Under the pieces are notes generated by a model. It made no database searches. It worked only from the letters and a program-made list of their open reading frames with translations, and was not told the origin of the DNA. Both the position numbers and the translations under genes were made by a program. Below, piece after piece: positions 24,212 through 37,246 of a stretch of 64,000 nucleotides of DNA; positions within the stretch are counted from its first letter, which is position 1, and each line of letters starts with the position of its first letter. The DNA lies in NCBI RefSeq assembly GCF_028554725.1, contig NC_071670.1, positions 66,625,001-66,689,000 of the forward strand, in the 5' to 3' direction. Source of the DNA: Zeugodacus cucurbitae (taxonomy: Eukaryota; Arthropoda; Insecta; Diptera; Tephritidae).

Positions 24212-27200
24212 ATGGACCGCCATAGTAAGGGGAATGGGAGTGGAGGCGATGGTGGCACGCCAGACAAGCCATCTATTTTGGAAGGTAATAAATGAACGCA
24301 TAAAGCTATACATTGTTGTTATGTTTATTTTAATTCCATATTTCGCGTACGTTCATTATAGCCACGCTGTCATTTTTATTATTTTTATTTGATCAACAAT
24401 TTGCTTCTAAAAAGGGGTGGCGTCAGTGATTACTGCTTATCATGATATATAATTAACTCAATCAGCTATTTGTGGGTGTCTGGTCAAATATTAAAGCGCA
24501 GCATATGTAATCAGTATTTGTGTACAGACAGTATTATTAGTTGGTAGGTTACCAGTGCAAAACATTTGTTTACGATCGATGATACTGTACAGATAGGAGT
24601 CTCCAAGCTTAAATTTTATTGGAAACGCAAATATTTTTGTTGAAATATTTTGTATATATTTTTGGTTGCAATGCATTATTGAAACTATTCTGTAATTCTA
24701 GCATACAAAAGATATCTAAAAATTTTTAATTATACCGGCTTTATTATTGCTTAATTAAAATCGAATTTTTAGGCGTTTATTAGTAGTTTACAAAGGAATA
24801 TGTTTGTTCTACATCTTAACTACCCATTAAATCTGTTTTGTATATTATAGTACTTATAAAAACATAAACAAAAAAGTTTTGCTATCATTAAGGATTACTT
24901 AGACAACAACAATTCTAAATTAACAAAATCGCGAAACTTCTCTGTGACTCATAGCGCAAAGTTGTTAATAAAAGTGTTGAGATTTTTTTATATTGTTCGT
25001 TACGCATATGTAAGCCAACAAATTAATTGATTAATTTTTTTCAGCCTTATTTTCTAAAATAAACTATCAGCAATGGCTGGTTTTTCCACTAACAGCAAAT
25101 TAATTGCAGTTTGTTTTTTTTGTATTTTTATTAGTGTAATGAACACAACATGCGATAAAGTTAAATGAATTTTATAACAAAGAAAATTTTGCATTCACTA
25201 AAGCACCGTTATATTATTTAGCACTTTTTTTATAAAAAAAAAAAAAAAAACAAATAATTTTCAAACTTCAACTAAAATTCTAACAACATGAAAATTCATG
25301 TTTAACGCCTCTTGTTGATGGGGTAATTCAATTGTGTTTGTGCATCAAACACGCAAATTATTGACTGTCGTCCAAACTGCTTGTCATTCAAATGTGCCGG
25401 CAGCCAGCCAGATCGCCCCAGCCCTGTTCCACTGTGTACCGTATAGCACAATTTCCGCAGTTTTTCCGCCACATTCATGCGCTCAGCTGGGGCGTATTGT
25501 ATTTTTAACGCAGGAAAATAGGTGGATTTTATTGATCCACACTGTCGTGTCGTGTCGCAATTTAATAAAGCCGTTATAAGTATGGCTTATCTAGCTGTTT
25601 GTTGTTGTTGTTGGTATTTGTGCGTATTTCAATGCACAACACGGCCGGTTTATCGGTATGTAACCTGTTGAGCTTCATTAAAATCGCTTGTGGTTTATTT
25701 ATACATATGCACGCATTTAAAAGGTAATGTGTGTGTATATAATTTTACCGTTGTATCACATGGGTGGTGGAGTGAATTTGTTGATTGTTTAACGTTAAGT
25801 TGGTGGGTAATTTATGTATGCAAGACTTATCTCACTGAAGTTGTGTTCTATTTTTAAGCGTTAGAGATAGCCACCATATACACACCTATTTAGTTGCAGA
25901 AATGTTTATTTAAGTGCACAGGTACATTGTATACGAGATAATGGAATAAAATGAAGCTTAAGTTTTATGTATTATGCGTTAATTCAAGATTCAATTAAAT
26001 TATATCTCGTGTGGAAAATTAAAAATAAATCTTAAAATTTTAATATTACTTTAAGAAATTAATTGAATTTCATTTTAAAAAGAAGAAAAAACAGAAACGA
26101 AGTAGTCTTCTATAAGCCACACTTTCAATCCGACTTTTCTGTGACTTCATTATATTTTTCCTTGACCATCAGCTTATCTTCATTGCTTCCATGAACAGTC
26201 ATCGCGTGTATACTTTGATCCAACAGAAAAATATTTCAATAAGCATTATCTGTGTTATGAAATGCATGTGCAATCAGAATTTAGTACACATACATACATA
26301 TACACATACATATGTATATATGTATGTATATATGAATGTAGCCTGCATGTGGAGTGCAAAATTTGCATGCACTTCTATGAATGCGAAATAATGAGTGCAT
26401 ATTCATATTCTCAAAGTGAAAACATATATGAGGTGTGTTCAAAAAATAACGGGAAATTTCGTTTTTGTTTCATTCGTCTACGTTAATGTAATTGCCTTCA
26501 AAACAGTTCCCATTCGATAGTATGCACTTATGCCAGCGCTTCTTCCAATCGTCGAAACACTTCTTAAACTCAATTTTTGAGATGGCCTTTGGATATTTCA
26601 CCAATTTTAGTATGATTGTAAAACGACGACCATGTCTAACCTTAGCGGAAGCGGTAGTTACAGATAATAGGACTTTTAAGTAATCAGACATTTTAAAATT
26701 CCCGTTATTTTTTGAACACTCCTCGTAGCTATGTAAATGTGGAAAGTTCCCTCTCGTGACTAATAAAAATCGTGGCTGTTGTAAGCTTTTGTGCTAGGTG
26801 TGTGTATGTGTGTATTAAAAAATATAAAATTTAAGCTAATATCTGAAAAATATCAATATTTTAAAGAGTTCATTATAAAAAACATGAAGTGAGTCCTTTT
26901 AATCGAGTGTGTACTGTACACTCCTAAGCTGATAGTAATCAGTCATTTATTTGGAATGTATTACATTATCTAACATCAGCGATTGTTGGACATTGACATT
27001 AAATATAGATTTTTCATGATCTTAAAAGCTTTTATAACAAAGACCATTGATTGTGACATGAATAAATATGTATGTACATACATATGTATTTTGTGCATAA
27101 ATATTTGCATACTAATTATAGAATTGCTACGGTATTGATTAATATAATGCAGTAATAGTATAAAGAAAAAAAACTTAAAGTATTGACATTGATTAAAAAA

Positions 27201-30200
27201 ACATTAAAAATTTCTGAAATAACTTTCATTTGCTACCAATATCAACTTTACTTATATTATAAGTGGCAACACCAAGCAAAAATATTTTTAATCTAAAGGT
27301 TTTTAAAAACCTTTTCTCTGTTTCGTAAAGTCATAAATACTCTACTCTAAAGTCTACTGATTCGACAGTCCTCGGCCGGATAAGAATACGGATCGTTCCA
27401 GTTACGTAGAACCGACGTGTCGTGTCCAAAATATTTAATCCAAATAATTCAAACTTCCTTACTTGTATATTGTGAGCGTTACGGAAATTTGTTCCTTTAA
27501 AAACTATGTTAGGATCTCAGATTTTCACTAGCCTTCAAATCTGTATCAGCTCCAAAACTCGTTAACTCGGTGTTTATATTACCAATCGAAACGGCGTTAC
27601 CTCGACGAAGAATCAGTTCTCGGCTCGTTAATTCTGAGCTGATTCTGGTAACATCGTAACGGTAATGGATTTTATGAGATATTTTTTATTCAAAGGTCTT
27701 TCGATGTCTGCCGCAGAAACCGATAATTTTGTTATTTTTACTTGATTCGGCCCCTCCCCCACCATTTCTTGTTAAATGAGCTTCGATGATATCGTTGATA
27801 CTCGTATTTCCTATCCGAGGTCGAAATATGATTCTAATATGAGCCACACATACTTAACTGATACTCCATACTGCCTGCTACCGAAATGGAAGCTTTTTAT
27901 CACCAACTATTTGTACATATAGAACTCTCAGATATTCTAGCATACTATTTCAACTCAACTCCCCACATAGAGACCCCACTAAGCAGTTAGTGGCTTTCAG
28001 TTGTGCTTGCACCGTTGCAAGCGCTGTGATCAAGACGGCAAAAACTTAAATTTATTCAAACAAAGCGCATAAAAGAGAGTAGCATGCAGATAAAATGGTG
28101 TTGGAACAAAATTGAAAGCGAAAGTTGTATAAACAAACAAAAAAAGCAATAAAAATTAATTCCTCACAATGTTGGATTTCATAACGGCAAAACTTTTGCC
28201 GCACAACACACGCGGAAAGCGCAGGAGAGCGCGACGCCAGCACAGAGCACTTCAAATATTTACACAATGGAATCTGAGCGGTAAATCACAATGCAGCTGT
28301 GAATTAGTCATATTTGAGCCAGACGAAGCAGACGGCGATGGCAATAGGAAAATGTGAAAAATGCATTTTTCGTTGTGGAGAAGATGAAAAATGCAGGCGA
28401 TTTGGTTTCATTGTATTGGAAATAATTTGTTTAAATGTGTTTCATATATTCCTGAGCGTTGTGTTTGCACGCTATGAGTCATTCACTTATCTGCTTGGTA
28501 TTAAGTGACCTAGAAAGGTCTTTGAAATCTGTTTTTGCACATTTTTGCATTTGATTATTGTCAGATTCCATATGAATAAATAATTACCATAAAATACAAG
28601 GCAATACAAAAACAATGTAATTGAAAAATCAGCTCGTTGCTGGGGTGCCCTGCTTCTTCGAATCGAAATAAATGAAATTAGTTAAAAATTTTAACTAAAT
28701 TCGTAAAAAATATGCCCTCCGAGTATCGTTCGCAATAGAACATACTCGATAGCTACATATGTACGAGGTGTTCAAAAAATAACGGGATTTTTTTTTAATA
28801 TTTATTCATTCGTCTACATGAATGTTGTCGTCTTCGAAATAGTCCCCATTCGATACTATGCACGCATGCTAACTTTTTTCCAATCGTCGCAACATTTCTC
28901 AAACCCTTTTTTTGTTTTGGGATAGCCTTTGGTTCTTTCAGCGATTAAGGATCTCTTTATTTTTGGAAATTCATTATATTTTTGATTAAATTTTGGAAAT
29001 TCTCTTTATTTTTGTCTCACAAATATGGAGGCTCTCCAGCCTCCCAACCCATGCTCCCATCGTCACGGTTTAAGACCAAAAATTCACGAACAAGCAATGA
29101 AGCGTGAACTTTTGTCAAACAAAAATCATAAAATCATAAAAAACATGTCCCATCTCTTCGGTTTTTGACAATTTTTAGAAAATCGTGAAATTTTGAAATT
29201 CCCGTTATTTTTTTAACACACCTCGTATATAGGAAACAGTTAAACGTCATTCTTCTCCAGTGAATAGTACTGACGCCTATGTTTTCGTATTTTTTCGGCC
29301 ATTGCTCCATTCGATTTGAATGATCGCTGAATAGTACATTTTTTTCGTGAAAAGGTTTTTAGTATTAAAAATATGGTCAAAGGAATCGCATTCGCTTGTG
29401 GGAGACCGTTGGTTTTGATAAAATTGCTTTATATAATTTTTTTGGTTTAGAACGGCATTGAAACTCAGACACAAAGAGAAATCTAAGCTACAAAAACACT
29501 CCAAATTGCAACCGTGGTTCCGAATTTAAACGGATACCAATCCACTTGATTCTCAAGGTTTCTTAACATATTTCTTTGGGTTAGTAACGGTACCTTTAAT
29601 ACCAGCCAAACCAATTCTTTGATAAAAACTGGTCCCGAAGGCCATCCTGAGTCCATTACTTCATTTAACAACTCTTTGAGATCAATTTTTTTTTAAAACT
29701 CCAGACATATTTACAAGAAAAGCTTTTTAACTTCAAAAAAACTATTTTTGTGGTATTTTTTTAAACCACTCATATTTCGTCCAAAAGTAACATCAAACCC
29801 ACATTTCACTTGTTGTTGCATCAACTTGTTGCATGCCATAAACCGTTAACAAAGTGTGTGCGCACTTAGATACTCACCACACTTGCTGTCTGTTGTCTGC
29901 CATGAAGTGCAGTAGTGCAACCGTAATGTAGGTCAATTGAATTACTTGTACGGCTTCCCCGCCTATGTAAAACTGCAAAAACTATTGGCAAACTGGCTCG
30001 GTCGGCAGCTGTTGGCTTTTTGCTAGCAGCAGGCAGCCAACGGCGGCACAACCAGCCAACCTAGTACCCGCGGCAAGCATCGAAATGAGGCAGCAATCCA
30101 ACCAACTAATACATAATTCAGTTAGCTGTGCATCCTGCGCGAAGGACATGCAGCTAGCAAGTAGAAACGAACTGATTTTCACTGCTTGATACAATTATTT

Positions 30201-33200
30201 CAACATGATTTCCTCTCTATTTAATTCTCGCATACATATTTCTCATTTATGTTTGATTTTATTCTTCTGTTTTTTGTTGTTGTTGTTTGCAGGCATTTTG
30301 CACAACCTTTTCGAAGGACTAATCGACAAGGATGAGACCGTGCGCACGGCCATTAAAAGTTCGCTCGTAAAAATACTGGAGACACATCCGGCGCGCGCCG
30401 TCGACACACTTGTGGAGTATCGCGAGAAGAATCCGAAGTTGCCGGAACAAACAGTTATCATATTGCTAAAGTGAGTTCCTTGTTTTGTTATTGTTGTTGT
30501 ACGTTTAAAGGGCAAATTAATTTGAAATTATTGTTGGAAAGACAGTTCTTATTGTTGATGAAAGAGTGCGCAGAAATCAGTTAAACATGAAAGAAGTTAC
30601 TTATATTAACCTTTAAGGGTATTATATATTCCTAAGCTTTTCAACCCTTCCGGTTTCACTGTTGTCGTTCGAACTCAATTCGTTTATCTAGGTCAGACGT
30701 CGGGGACGACTTCGAGTAGATGCCTTCTACGATAACTCGATTGGACCGGTTTAGATCGAGGCATGAAGAAGATACCGTACGCTTCTAAACCCTTCCGGTC
30801 AAAGTTCCGTTCGAACTCAATTCGTTTAGCTAGGTCAAACTTCGGGGACGACTTCGGGTAGCTATCTACTACAATACTATATCTCTCGGGTTCGGGATGC
30901 AGTTAGACTTTATGTCATAGACCTCCGGTTCGGCTTCCGTTTAGACTTTATCTTATGACGATCTTTTAAGACCTTCAGATTCAAATAGTATTCGCATGTT
31001 CACATTTTCTTACAGAGCCATCGAGCGTGTGGTCAACTCAGACACACCAATTCCCTCGGAGGCGAATAAGAAACTCATTACTTTGGCAATTGAAGAGCTG
31101 ACGCGCTCGGCCGATCATCAGCCACTAATACAAGAACACGCGCTCACCATACTAGTGGCCATCGGACGTAATAACGAATGCAAGGCGGTGATGGAAGCGC
31201 TAATGGCGCACACCAAAGAGGGTGCTGTGGCGCATTTCATGATCATGCAGTGTCTGGGCGCCATGGCAACGGCTAATGTAGCTGGTGTGGTGCCTTTCAT
31301 CAAGCCAATACTAGCAACCATATTGCCTAATCTGGGTGGCATCAAACATGATCACATCAAGCAGGCGCATGCCTATGGTGGGTCCGAAAGATTTCATTTT
31401 CTTTTTCTAGTTTAATGCATATGTTGTCTCTCAATTTCAGCTCTCGGTCACTTCAGCGAAGCGCTGCTCGAGCAGTCGACGGCACATGGCGCAGCTGCTG
31501 CTGATAGTGCCACCACTGAAGAAACACAGTCCGCGGAGGTTCAGTCAGCAGAAGCACCAACGGATTGCAGCACCGAAATCTCTGTGGCCTACGATGTACT
31601 CTTCAACCAGTGGCTGCATACGCGTGAGCCCAAAGTTTGCGTAGAAATTTTGCAAGCGCTATCCTCAATGTATCCGCTGTTGCCGGTGGATAAGATACAG
31701 GATCAGTCATCGCGTCTGATACCGCAAATACTGGCGCTCTATCGGCGTTCCATTGAGCGCAATTCGGTCACGCAATTTCTCTCCTCGGTGTTGAAAACCA
31801 ATATCACAGTGCAGCCTTCACTTTTAGACCCCGTAGCCGAACAGTTAATATCGAATCTCTTCGATTTGGTTTGCGTTTTCCCCGACTACGAGAAGCCTCA
31901 GACGGTTAAGGGTCACTATGAAGTGTTGCGTTGCTTTCATCTCCTCTCCGGCATTTATGCAACGAAAATTGTCGACACCCTTCTCATACATTTGCGCAAT
32001 AATAGCGAGCGCGATCGCATTAAATCACTGCTAATACTCACACATCTTATGAATACGTCCACGGCGAATATAGGCGATAAGCTGCAGGGCTTCTTGGAGT
32101 GCCTCAAACCAATGATACTCTCGGAGAAAGGCATCAAAATGAAGATGACGCTGCTGAAGGCAATAGTGGCGCTCTCGCAGAAGGGCTTCATCAAGGAGAA
32201 GGAGTTCGTCTGGTTTGTGGTGCGTTACAGTTGCAAATACGCGAAGGTCAACCAAGAGCACGGCTCTCTCGAAGAGCACGCCAACTTCGTGTTGTCCTGT
32301 GAGAATTCGCTCTTCATGCTCTCCTCCACGGCCGGCACCATGGATGAGCTGTTGAAGCGCGAACTCTTGAACTATTTCGTCTTGTTGGACTACACCGACG
32401 TCTGCTCGAATTTGGCCAAGTGTCTGGGCAGCTTGTTCGCCAAATCGCCAAATATCGAATATGAGATTGCCGCCGACGATGAGGCAGAGGAAAAGAAAGA
32501 CGCCGCTGGCGAAGAGCACGCCAAGGAGGGTGGTCATACGAATGTTAAAAGCGGCAAGATTATTGTGCCGTGTCCGGAGTCCATATTTGCGCGTTGTCTT
32601 GCACTGCTCGGCAATTTCCATAGCATAAAACGCTCTTCGAACATTTTGACATTCTTAAAATACTATTATCCGCATTTGAATCCTGAGCTGAATACGCTCT
32701 GGGACAAGCATATACCCGATCTGATGCTGCACATCAACAAGGAATCCGTTTTCTCACGCAAACTCATCGAGTTCATAAGCGAGACCGTTGAGTACCTGAA
32801 TACGCGCGATGAAAATTTCGCCGAACGTTTGGTGAACAAAATCTCCGACCAAATGAATCTCTATCCCATTACCACACCGCACCTGGAATTCGTCATGCCC
32901 ACCATGACGACTGAGCGCGGCATGCTAATGAAATCGCTCGCCTTGGCGCTGTGCTTTGTCACCGAGCCGCAGACTGTAAATGCGAAAATCGACTCGATCA
33001 TCACCGCAGCGCGCCAGGAGAAGCTCGACAAGCACATAAAGCATGCCGAGTACGAGCAGAAAATTGCGCCATGCGCGCTCGCATTGGGCTACATCTCACG
33101 CAAGCACTTAATGCATCTCATCAAGAAGTTAGCGGAGCTCGCGCACATCGGCGGTCGTAAGCATTCGACGGGTTTCTTCAGCAATCTGCATTTCATCAAG

Positions 33201-36200
33201 GATACACATAAAGAGCAGGAATTGTACAAGACGAATTTGCTGGTGATTAAGTCGTTCGGACACATTTTGGATGAGTCGGATCCCATGCAATCGCTGCAGA
33301 ACCTCGATGATACAATACTCAACTTTCTGATACTGCAACTGACTGGTACTAAGGATCAAACCATTATGTCGGCCATACTGAAGACGCTACTGAGCATCTG
33401 TAATCAGATCATTGCAACTAAGGAGGAACTCACCGCGCCACTCAAGTACCGTAAACAGATAATGGAGGCCGTGTTTAGCATACCGATTGAGGCGCCCTTT
33501 AACGATCTGCCGCTGCTGCCGACAATTTTGAAACTCGGCACGGATTTCATACGCATTGGTGGGCTTCTTGAAATATAATCATATTACATTATAAATAATA
33601 ATTTATCTTTTCCGTTTTCAGGTGGCGTCGACCCCACAGAGTCTGTCGATGGCAGTGTCATCTTCGAGATTGCTTGTAAGAATTTCTTTACATGCGCTCA
33701 GCATTTAAAAATCAAATTCGACTCACCTGAAGAGGATGAGCGCAATAGTTTTCTGGCAAAACATTTAAACGAATCGCTTCCGGAATTGAATGCGCTCGCC
33801 AAGGCGATCATAGAAACGGATCCCTCACCGTCCACGCTCGATTTGATCATATCGATTTTGGAGACATGGACCCGGGATAAAAACTCTGAAGTGCGTATAT
33901 GTGCATCGCATGTTTTCAATAACGGTCTGGAGGTGTATATAAAATCAATGAAGATCGGCTGTGAGGCGCCGTCGAAATTCAATCAGACCGGCCAGATGTT
34001 GGGTAAAATCGTGCCACGCTGCATCGACTCGAATGGCACGGTGCGTCAGGTGTCCGTGGACATTTTGCAGAAGACACTTGAAATCTCTTGTATCTATGAG
34101 ACGCTAACGATTGCCGATAGCGAAACGGATTGGGTGAAGGAGATCGATTTGGTGAAGGAGCAGATTATAACCGATGATCCGAAGTTGATCTACAATTTGG
34201 CCGGCGAAATTGCGAAAATCATCGCACTGCGTATGTCCAATTTTCAGTATTTACAGTTTTGGTGAGTAAAATTAGGAGAGAAAATTTATATTCGAGAGAA
34301 CGGATCCTAAAACCCTATATAGCTTTACTACTTAAGTTTCTACAAGGGTTTGATAGATTTAACATGATTTTGTATTTCTTTTTTCTTAGCAAAACCTTGC
34401 TACAAGGTTTACGGGACCCAGAGCAGAGCTCTTCGATTGGAGCTTCGGTGGTATTGAAATTTTTCATCCAACACAAAGGTTCTGAATTATTCCACGCCAT
34501 ACCGGATCTCGTAAAGGACAGTTTGAGCGTAAGTTACGAAAATCCTAAATGTTTTTGTAAACAACAACAAAAAAATCTACTTTTTAGGCTGTGCGTGACT
34601 GTGAAATCAATCGTGCGCGTTCGGGTGTACTAAAAGCGCTCGTAGCGTTGACGAAACATCATCCGAAGCTCGTGTGCTTCGAAATGCTGACACAGCCCTT
34701 ACCGTATGAGAGGTAAATATTTAATAAATAATTACTTTCTCTTTCCAATTACTAAACTAAATAAAATCTCGCAGCAACATTGTCGAATACTGGCATCTCA
34801 TTGCCAACGACTCCGAGCTGACCGCTGCATTGCTGGAGAATTTCCTACAAATACTAAACTCTTCGTGTCTCTACGAGCCGAGTGAGTCGACAGCAAGTGA
34901 ACGTCAGAAAATCGCCAGCATACAACCATTCGCTATTTTCTGCGCGCTTAAAGAGATTATGCCCTGCAAGGATATCAAAGAGGTAACACTCTTCACTTTG
35001 GATTTTGAATTTTTCTTATATATTTGTCATTTACAGGAATTGCGTAAGAAGTTCCCCGAACTCTTCACCATGCTCCTAACCTCACTGGCTACCTACACGA
35101 ACCTCGCGGCACCCATGCATACCGGCGGTCATTCGCCAACCCAACAGGGTACCAACGCCTCTACCAGTTCACTCGCAACGGCCGCTTCGTCCACGAAGTC
35201 GAAGTTCGGTTTTGTGCCGAATAAAGATCTGGTCAAATTGAATCCCTGTCAAATCGTATTGGATACATTTCAAGCATTCCTTGGCAATTTGGAGATGGAA
35301 CAGATAGCTACAGTGCTCACAGTGCACACGCAGCTGGCTAACAGCACCGACTTGAAGAACTATATTGAGCTGCTGACACCCATAGCCATCGGCTTGGTCA
35401 ACCAATTGGAAATCTCATCGAGCACCATGAAGCAGGTCGTCACTGCGTTGAGCAAATACGTCGCATCGCCATATGATGGACAACGCATTGCGGCGGTGGG
35501 GTTATTCTCACGTCTGGTACCACTCAAGCCATGCGGTGAGATATCTTCGGTCATTATGTTGCACTTGAGCTCGGCGCTGAGTGATCCGAATGCGGTGGTG
35601 CGTGGCTTGAGCATACAGGGTTTAGGTTATGTGGGTAATCTGACGGAGCATGATATTGAAAAGTATACGGAAACGGCAGTCACCGCATTGCTGAAGGGCA
35701 TCGATGATCCCGTGAGGTGAGTTTAGTGTGTTGAGTTTCTTTTAGTAAATATGTATGCATTATTTGTTCTTCTAGTGACTGCCTCATAAATATTCCGCTC
35801 GAGAGCATGCGCGGCTTAGCACGCATTTTACAAACGTTGCCCAGTGATCGCTTGGAGTCTTTTCATGTCTCTCTCGCTATACGCATACGTCCATTCTTCG
35901 GCAGTTATTCCATCGAAATACGCGAAGCATCCATCATACTCTTCGGTGATCTCTGCGAGTCGAAGAAGTCTTATGAGCGAGACGGCAACATATCGCCGAA
36001 TGCTTCATCCACCGAGGCTTTACGTGAGCAGTTGATTGCCAATCTCTTTCCTATACTGCTGCACTTGAGCGAGGGCGAAGCGGCTATTATACGAGTGCGT
36101 TAATCTCATGGATTTATTTTATTTTGCCTTTATTTTTAACTCCACTATATTTTCAGGCTTGCAAGGGCACTTTGCGCAAAGTTTGTGGTTTATTGAATGC

Positions 36201-36656
36201 GCCGAAAGTGAATGAGATGGCTCAGCGTCACCTCATCGATCACGGCCAGTTGAATTATGGTGTTTTCATTGTGGATTTTGTGAAACTAATTGTAAGTATT
36301 TGTTTAACATTTCTTAAATCAGCATTTTCTAAAAAAAATCTATTTACTTACAGGCCATGGATTTACCCGCGCATATACAAGACTTTATTGACTCGGCCAT
36401 ACCGAAATTGCGCAGCCAATGGGCCGAGGTGCGTGGCAGCGCCGCCATTGTTATAGGTATTAAAGATTTTTGTGATTTTTTGCTTTGAAATATAATTCTT
36501 ACACACTTCTTAGGTATTTTACACAATTTCCTGCCGGAGCGCAATAATCAAACCGAGTCTGTGGGCAATAAGCTGGCTGTGCTGCTAAAGGATGAAAATC
36601 ATTTTGTACGCGTGAAGGCCGCTACCGCTTTAGGCTATTTCTTTGGTGATATTTGA
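24212..36656 (+). CDS. c11.1: MROH1-like HEAT-repeat protein (Maestro family)
   Basis: Thirteen exons: 24212-24284, 30293-30470, 31016-31377, 31441-33558, 33622-34261, 34390-34528, 34588-34712, 34775-34982, 35037-35716, 35776-36094, 36157-36291, 36354-36456, 36514-36656. Together they make 5223 bases, 1740 residues, and all phases agree. The start exon (MDRHSKGNGSGG...) lies 6 kb upstream and joins as ...SILEGILHNLFEGL. Family landmarks include AYDVLFNQWLHTRE (residue ~254) and AIRIRPFF (~1540), both close to vertebrate MROH1. The protein is nearly all helical HEAT-type repeats; a charged linker sits near 547. The exon at 33622 is extended through MSNFQYLQF to a gtgagt donor, because the earlier gtatgt donor breaks frame. 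MROH1 is reported at lysosomes; its role here is inferred. The symbol follows the Drosophila neighbour naming as I recall it. Confidence 0.93.
26429..26725 (-). mobile_element. Mariner deletion derivative with open fused frame
   Basis: The ends are gaggtgtgttcaaaaaataa and ttattttttgaacactcctc, flanked by TA on both sides, 297 bp in total. On the minus strand an open frame at 26470-26691 (73 residues) starts MSDYLKVLL, like a transposase N-terminus. It ends KCFDDWKKRWHKCILSNGN followed by CFEGNYINVDE, which is the mariner C-terminus. The whole DNA-binding and catalytic centre is missing, yet the frame runs through without a stop. Confidence 0.88.
28764..29225 (-). mobile_element. Mariner MITE, 462 bp
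   Basis: It starts TA, cgaggtgttcaaaaaataac and ends cccgttatttttttaacaca followed by cctcg and TA. Internal sequence at 28810-28930 matches the complement of a mariner C-terminal coding region, but is frame-broken. It inserts in MROH1 intron 1. Confidence 0.85.
30650..30960 (+). repeat. GC-richer tandem repeat in MROH1 intron 2
   Basis: A unit containing cccttccggt, gttcgaactcaattcgttta, ctaggtca and cggggacgacttcg occurs at about 30647-30722 and again at 30789-30862. The period is about 141 bp. Weaker CTTCCGGTT-type echoes follow to 30950. Composition is less AT-rich than the surrounding intron. No transposon family was recognised. Confidence 0.6.
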
Positions 36657-37246
36657 AAAGAGAAAACCGTTGGCAATGCAGCTAACGCTCGGTAGAATAC
36701 AACACTTGTGTTTGTTAGAAAGCAAAAAGTTGACTAAGAAATAGCAAAAGTACCTAAAGGAAAATTAAAGGGCAGTACGAAAACATTTTGATGTGATTAC
36801 AGAATGTTAGGTTAAGTTATATATTATTAGTTTATAAATTAACTATTACTCGTATTTATATATATATGTATTACACACATTTAAACAATATTTATGCGCA
36901 TAAATCATTTATTGTTATTGTTTTCCTGCATGCTTGTGCTTTTGAAGGACCCGAGCTTAAACTACGTAAATGTAAATATTGAATTTGTTTTCTGTCAATT
37001 TGTTGTTTTCTAAAACGTCACGTTAAAAATTATGTTAAGTTTTACGTAAACATTGTTTACACAGTTAAATTTACTAAATATATAAACACAAAAACACTTT
37101 AAAGTATTAATTGGCAGTTTATTTGTTTATAAAAAAATTATGTAGCAATTTACCTCATATAATAAATACAGAAACCATTTTAATATTTATGTACCAAAGC
37201 AACAAAACAAAACACTTCTTTCATTTATTCACTTCACTAGTTTTTA
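36657..37246. other. Convergent 3' UTRs of MROH1 and Aladin
   Basis: The two genes end towards each other with 590 bp between stop codons. AATAAA on the plus strand at 37161-37166 could serve MROH1. AATAAA on the minus strand at 37224-37229 lies 18 bases past the Aladin stop. If both are used the transcripts come within about 60 bp or overlap. Confidence 0.6.

Larger units (their letters stand above)
24285..30292 (+). other. MROH1 intron 1
   Basis: A 6.0-kb intron between the short first exon and the first HEAT exon. It holds two mariner-type elements (26429-26725, 28764-29225), a TACA/TATG microsatellite (26285-26335), a poly-A run near 25229 and otherwise unassigned sequence. The acceptor follows a TTG-rich pyrimidine tract ending tttgcag at 30292. 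The short frames inside show no family resemblance. Confidence 0.8.

Noticed and set aside
32031..32621. 196-residue antisense open frame inside MROH1
   Set aside because: It lies wholly opposite the large MROH1 exon and follows from that exon's codon composition.
34211..34261. Earlier gtatgt donor after IAKIIAL for the MROH1 exon
   Set aside because: Using it breaks frame with the next exon; extending to the gtgagt donor at 34262 keeps phase and joins to KTLLQGLRDPEQ.
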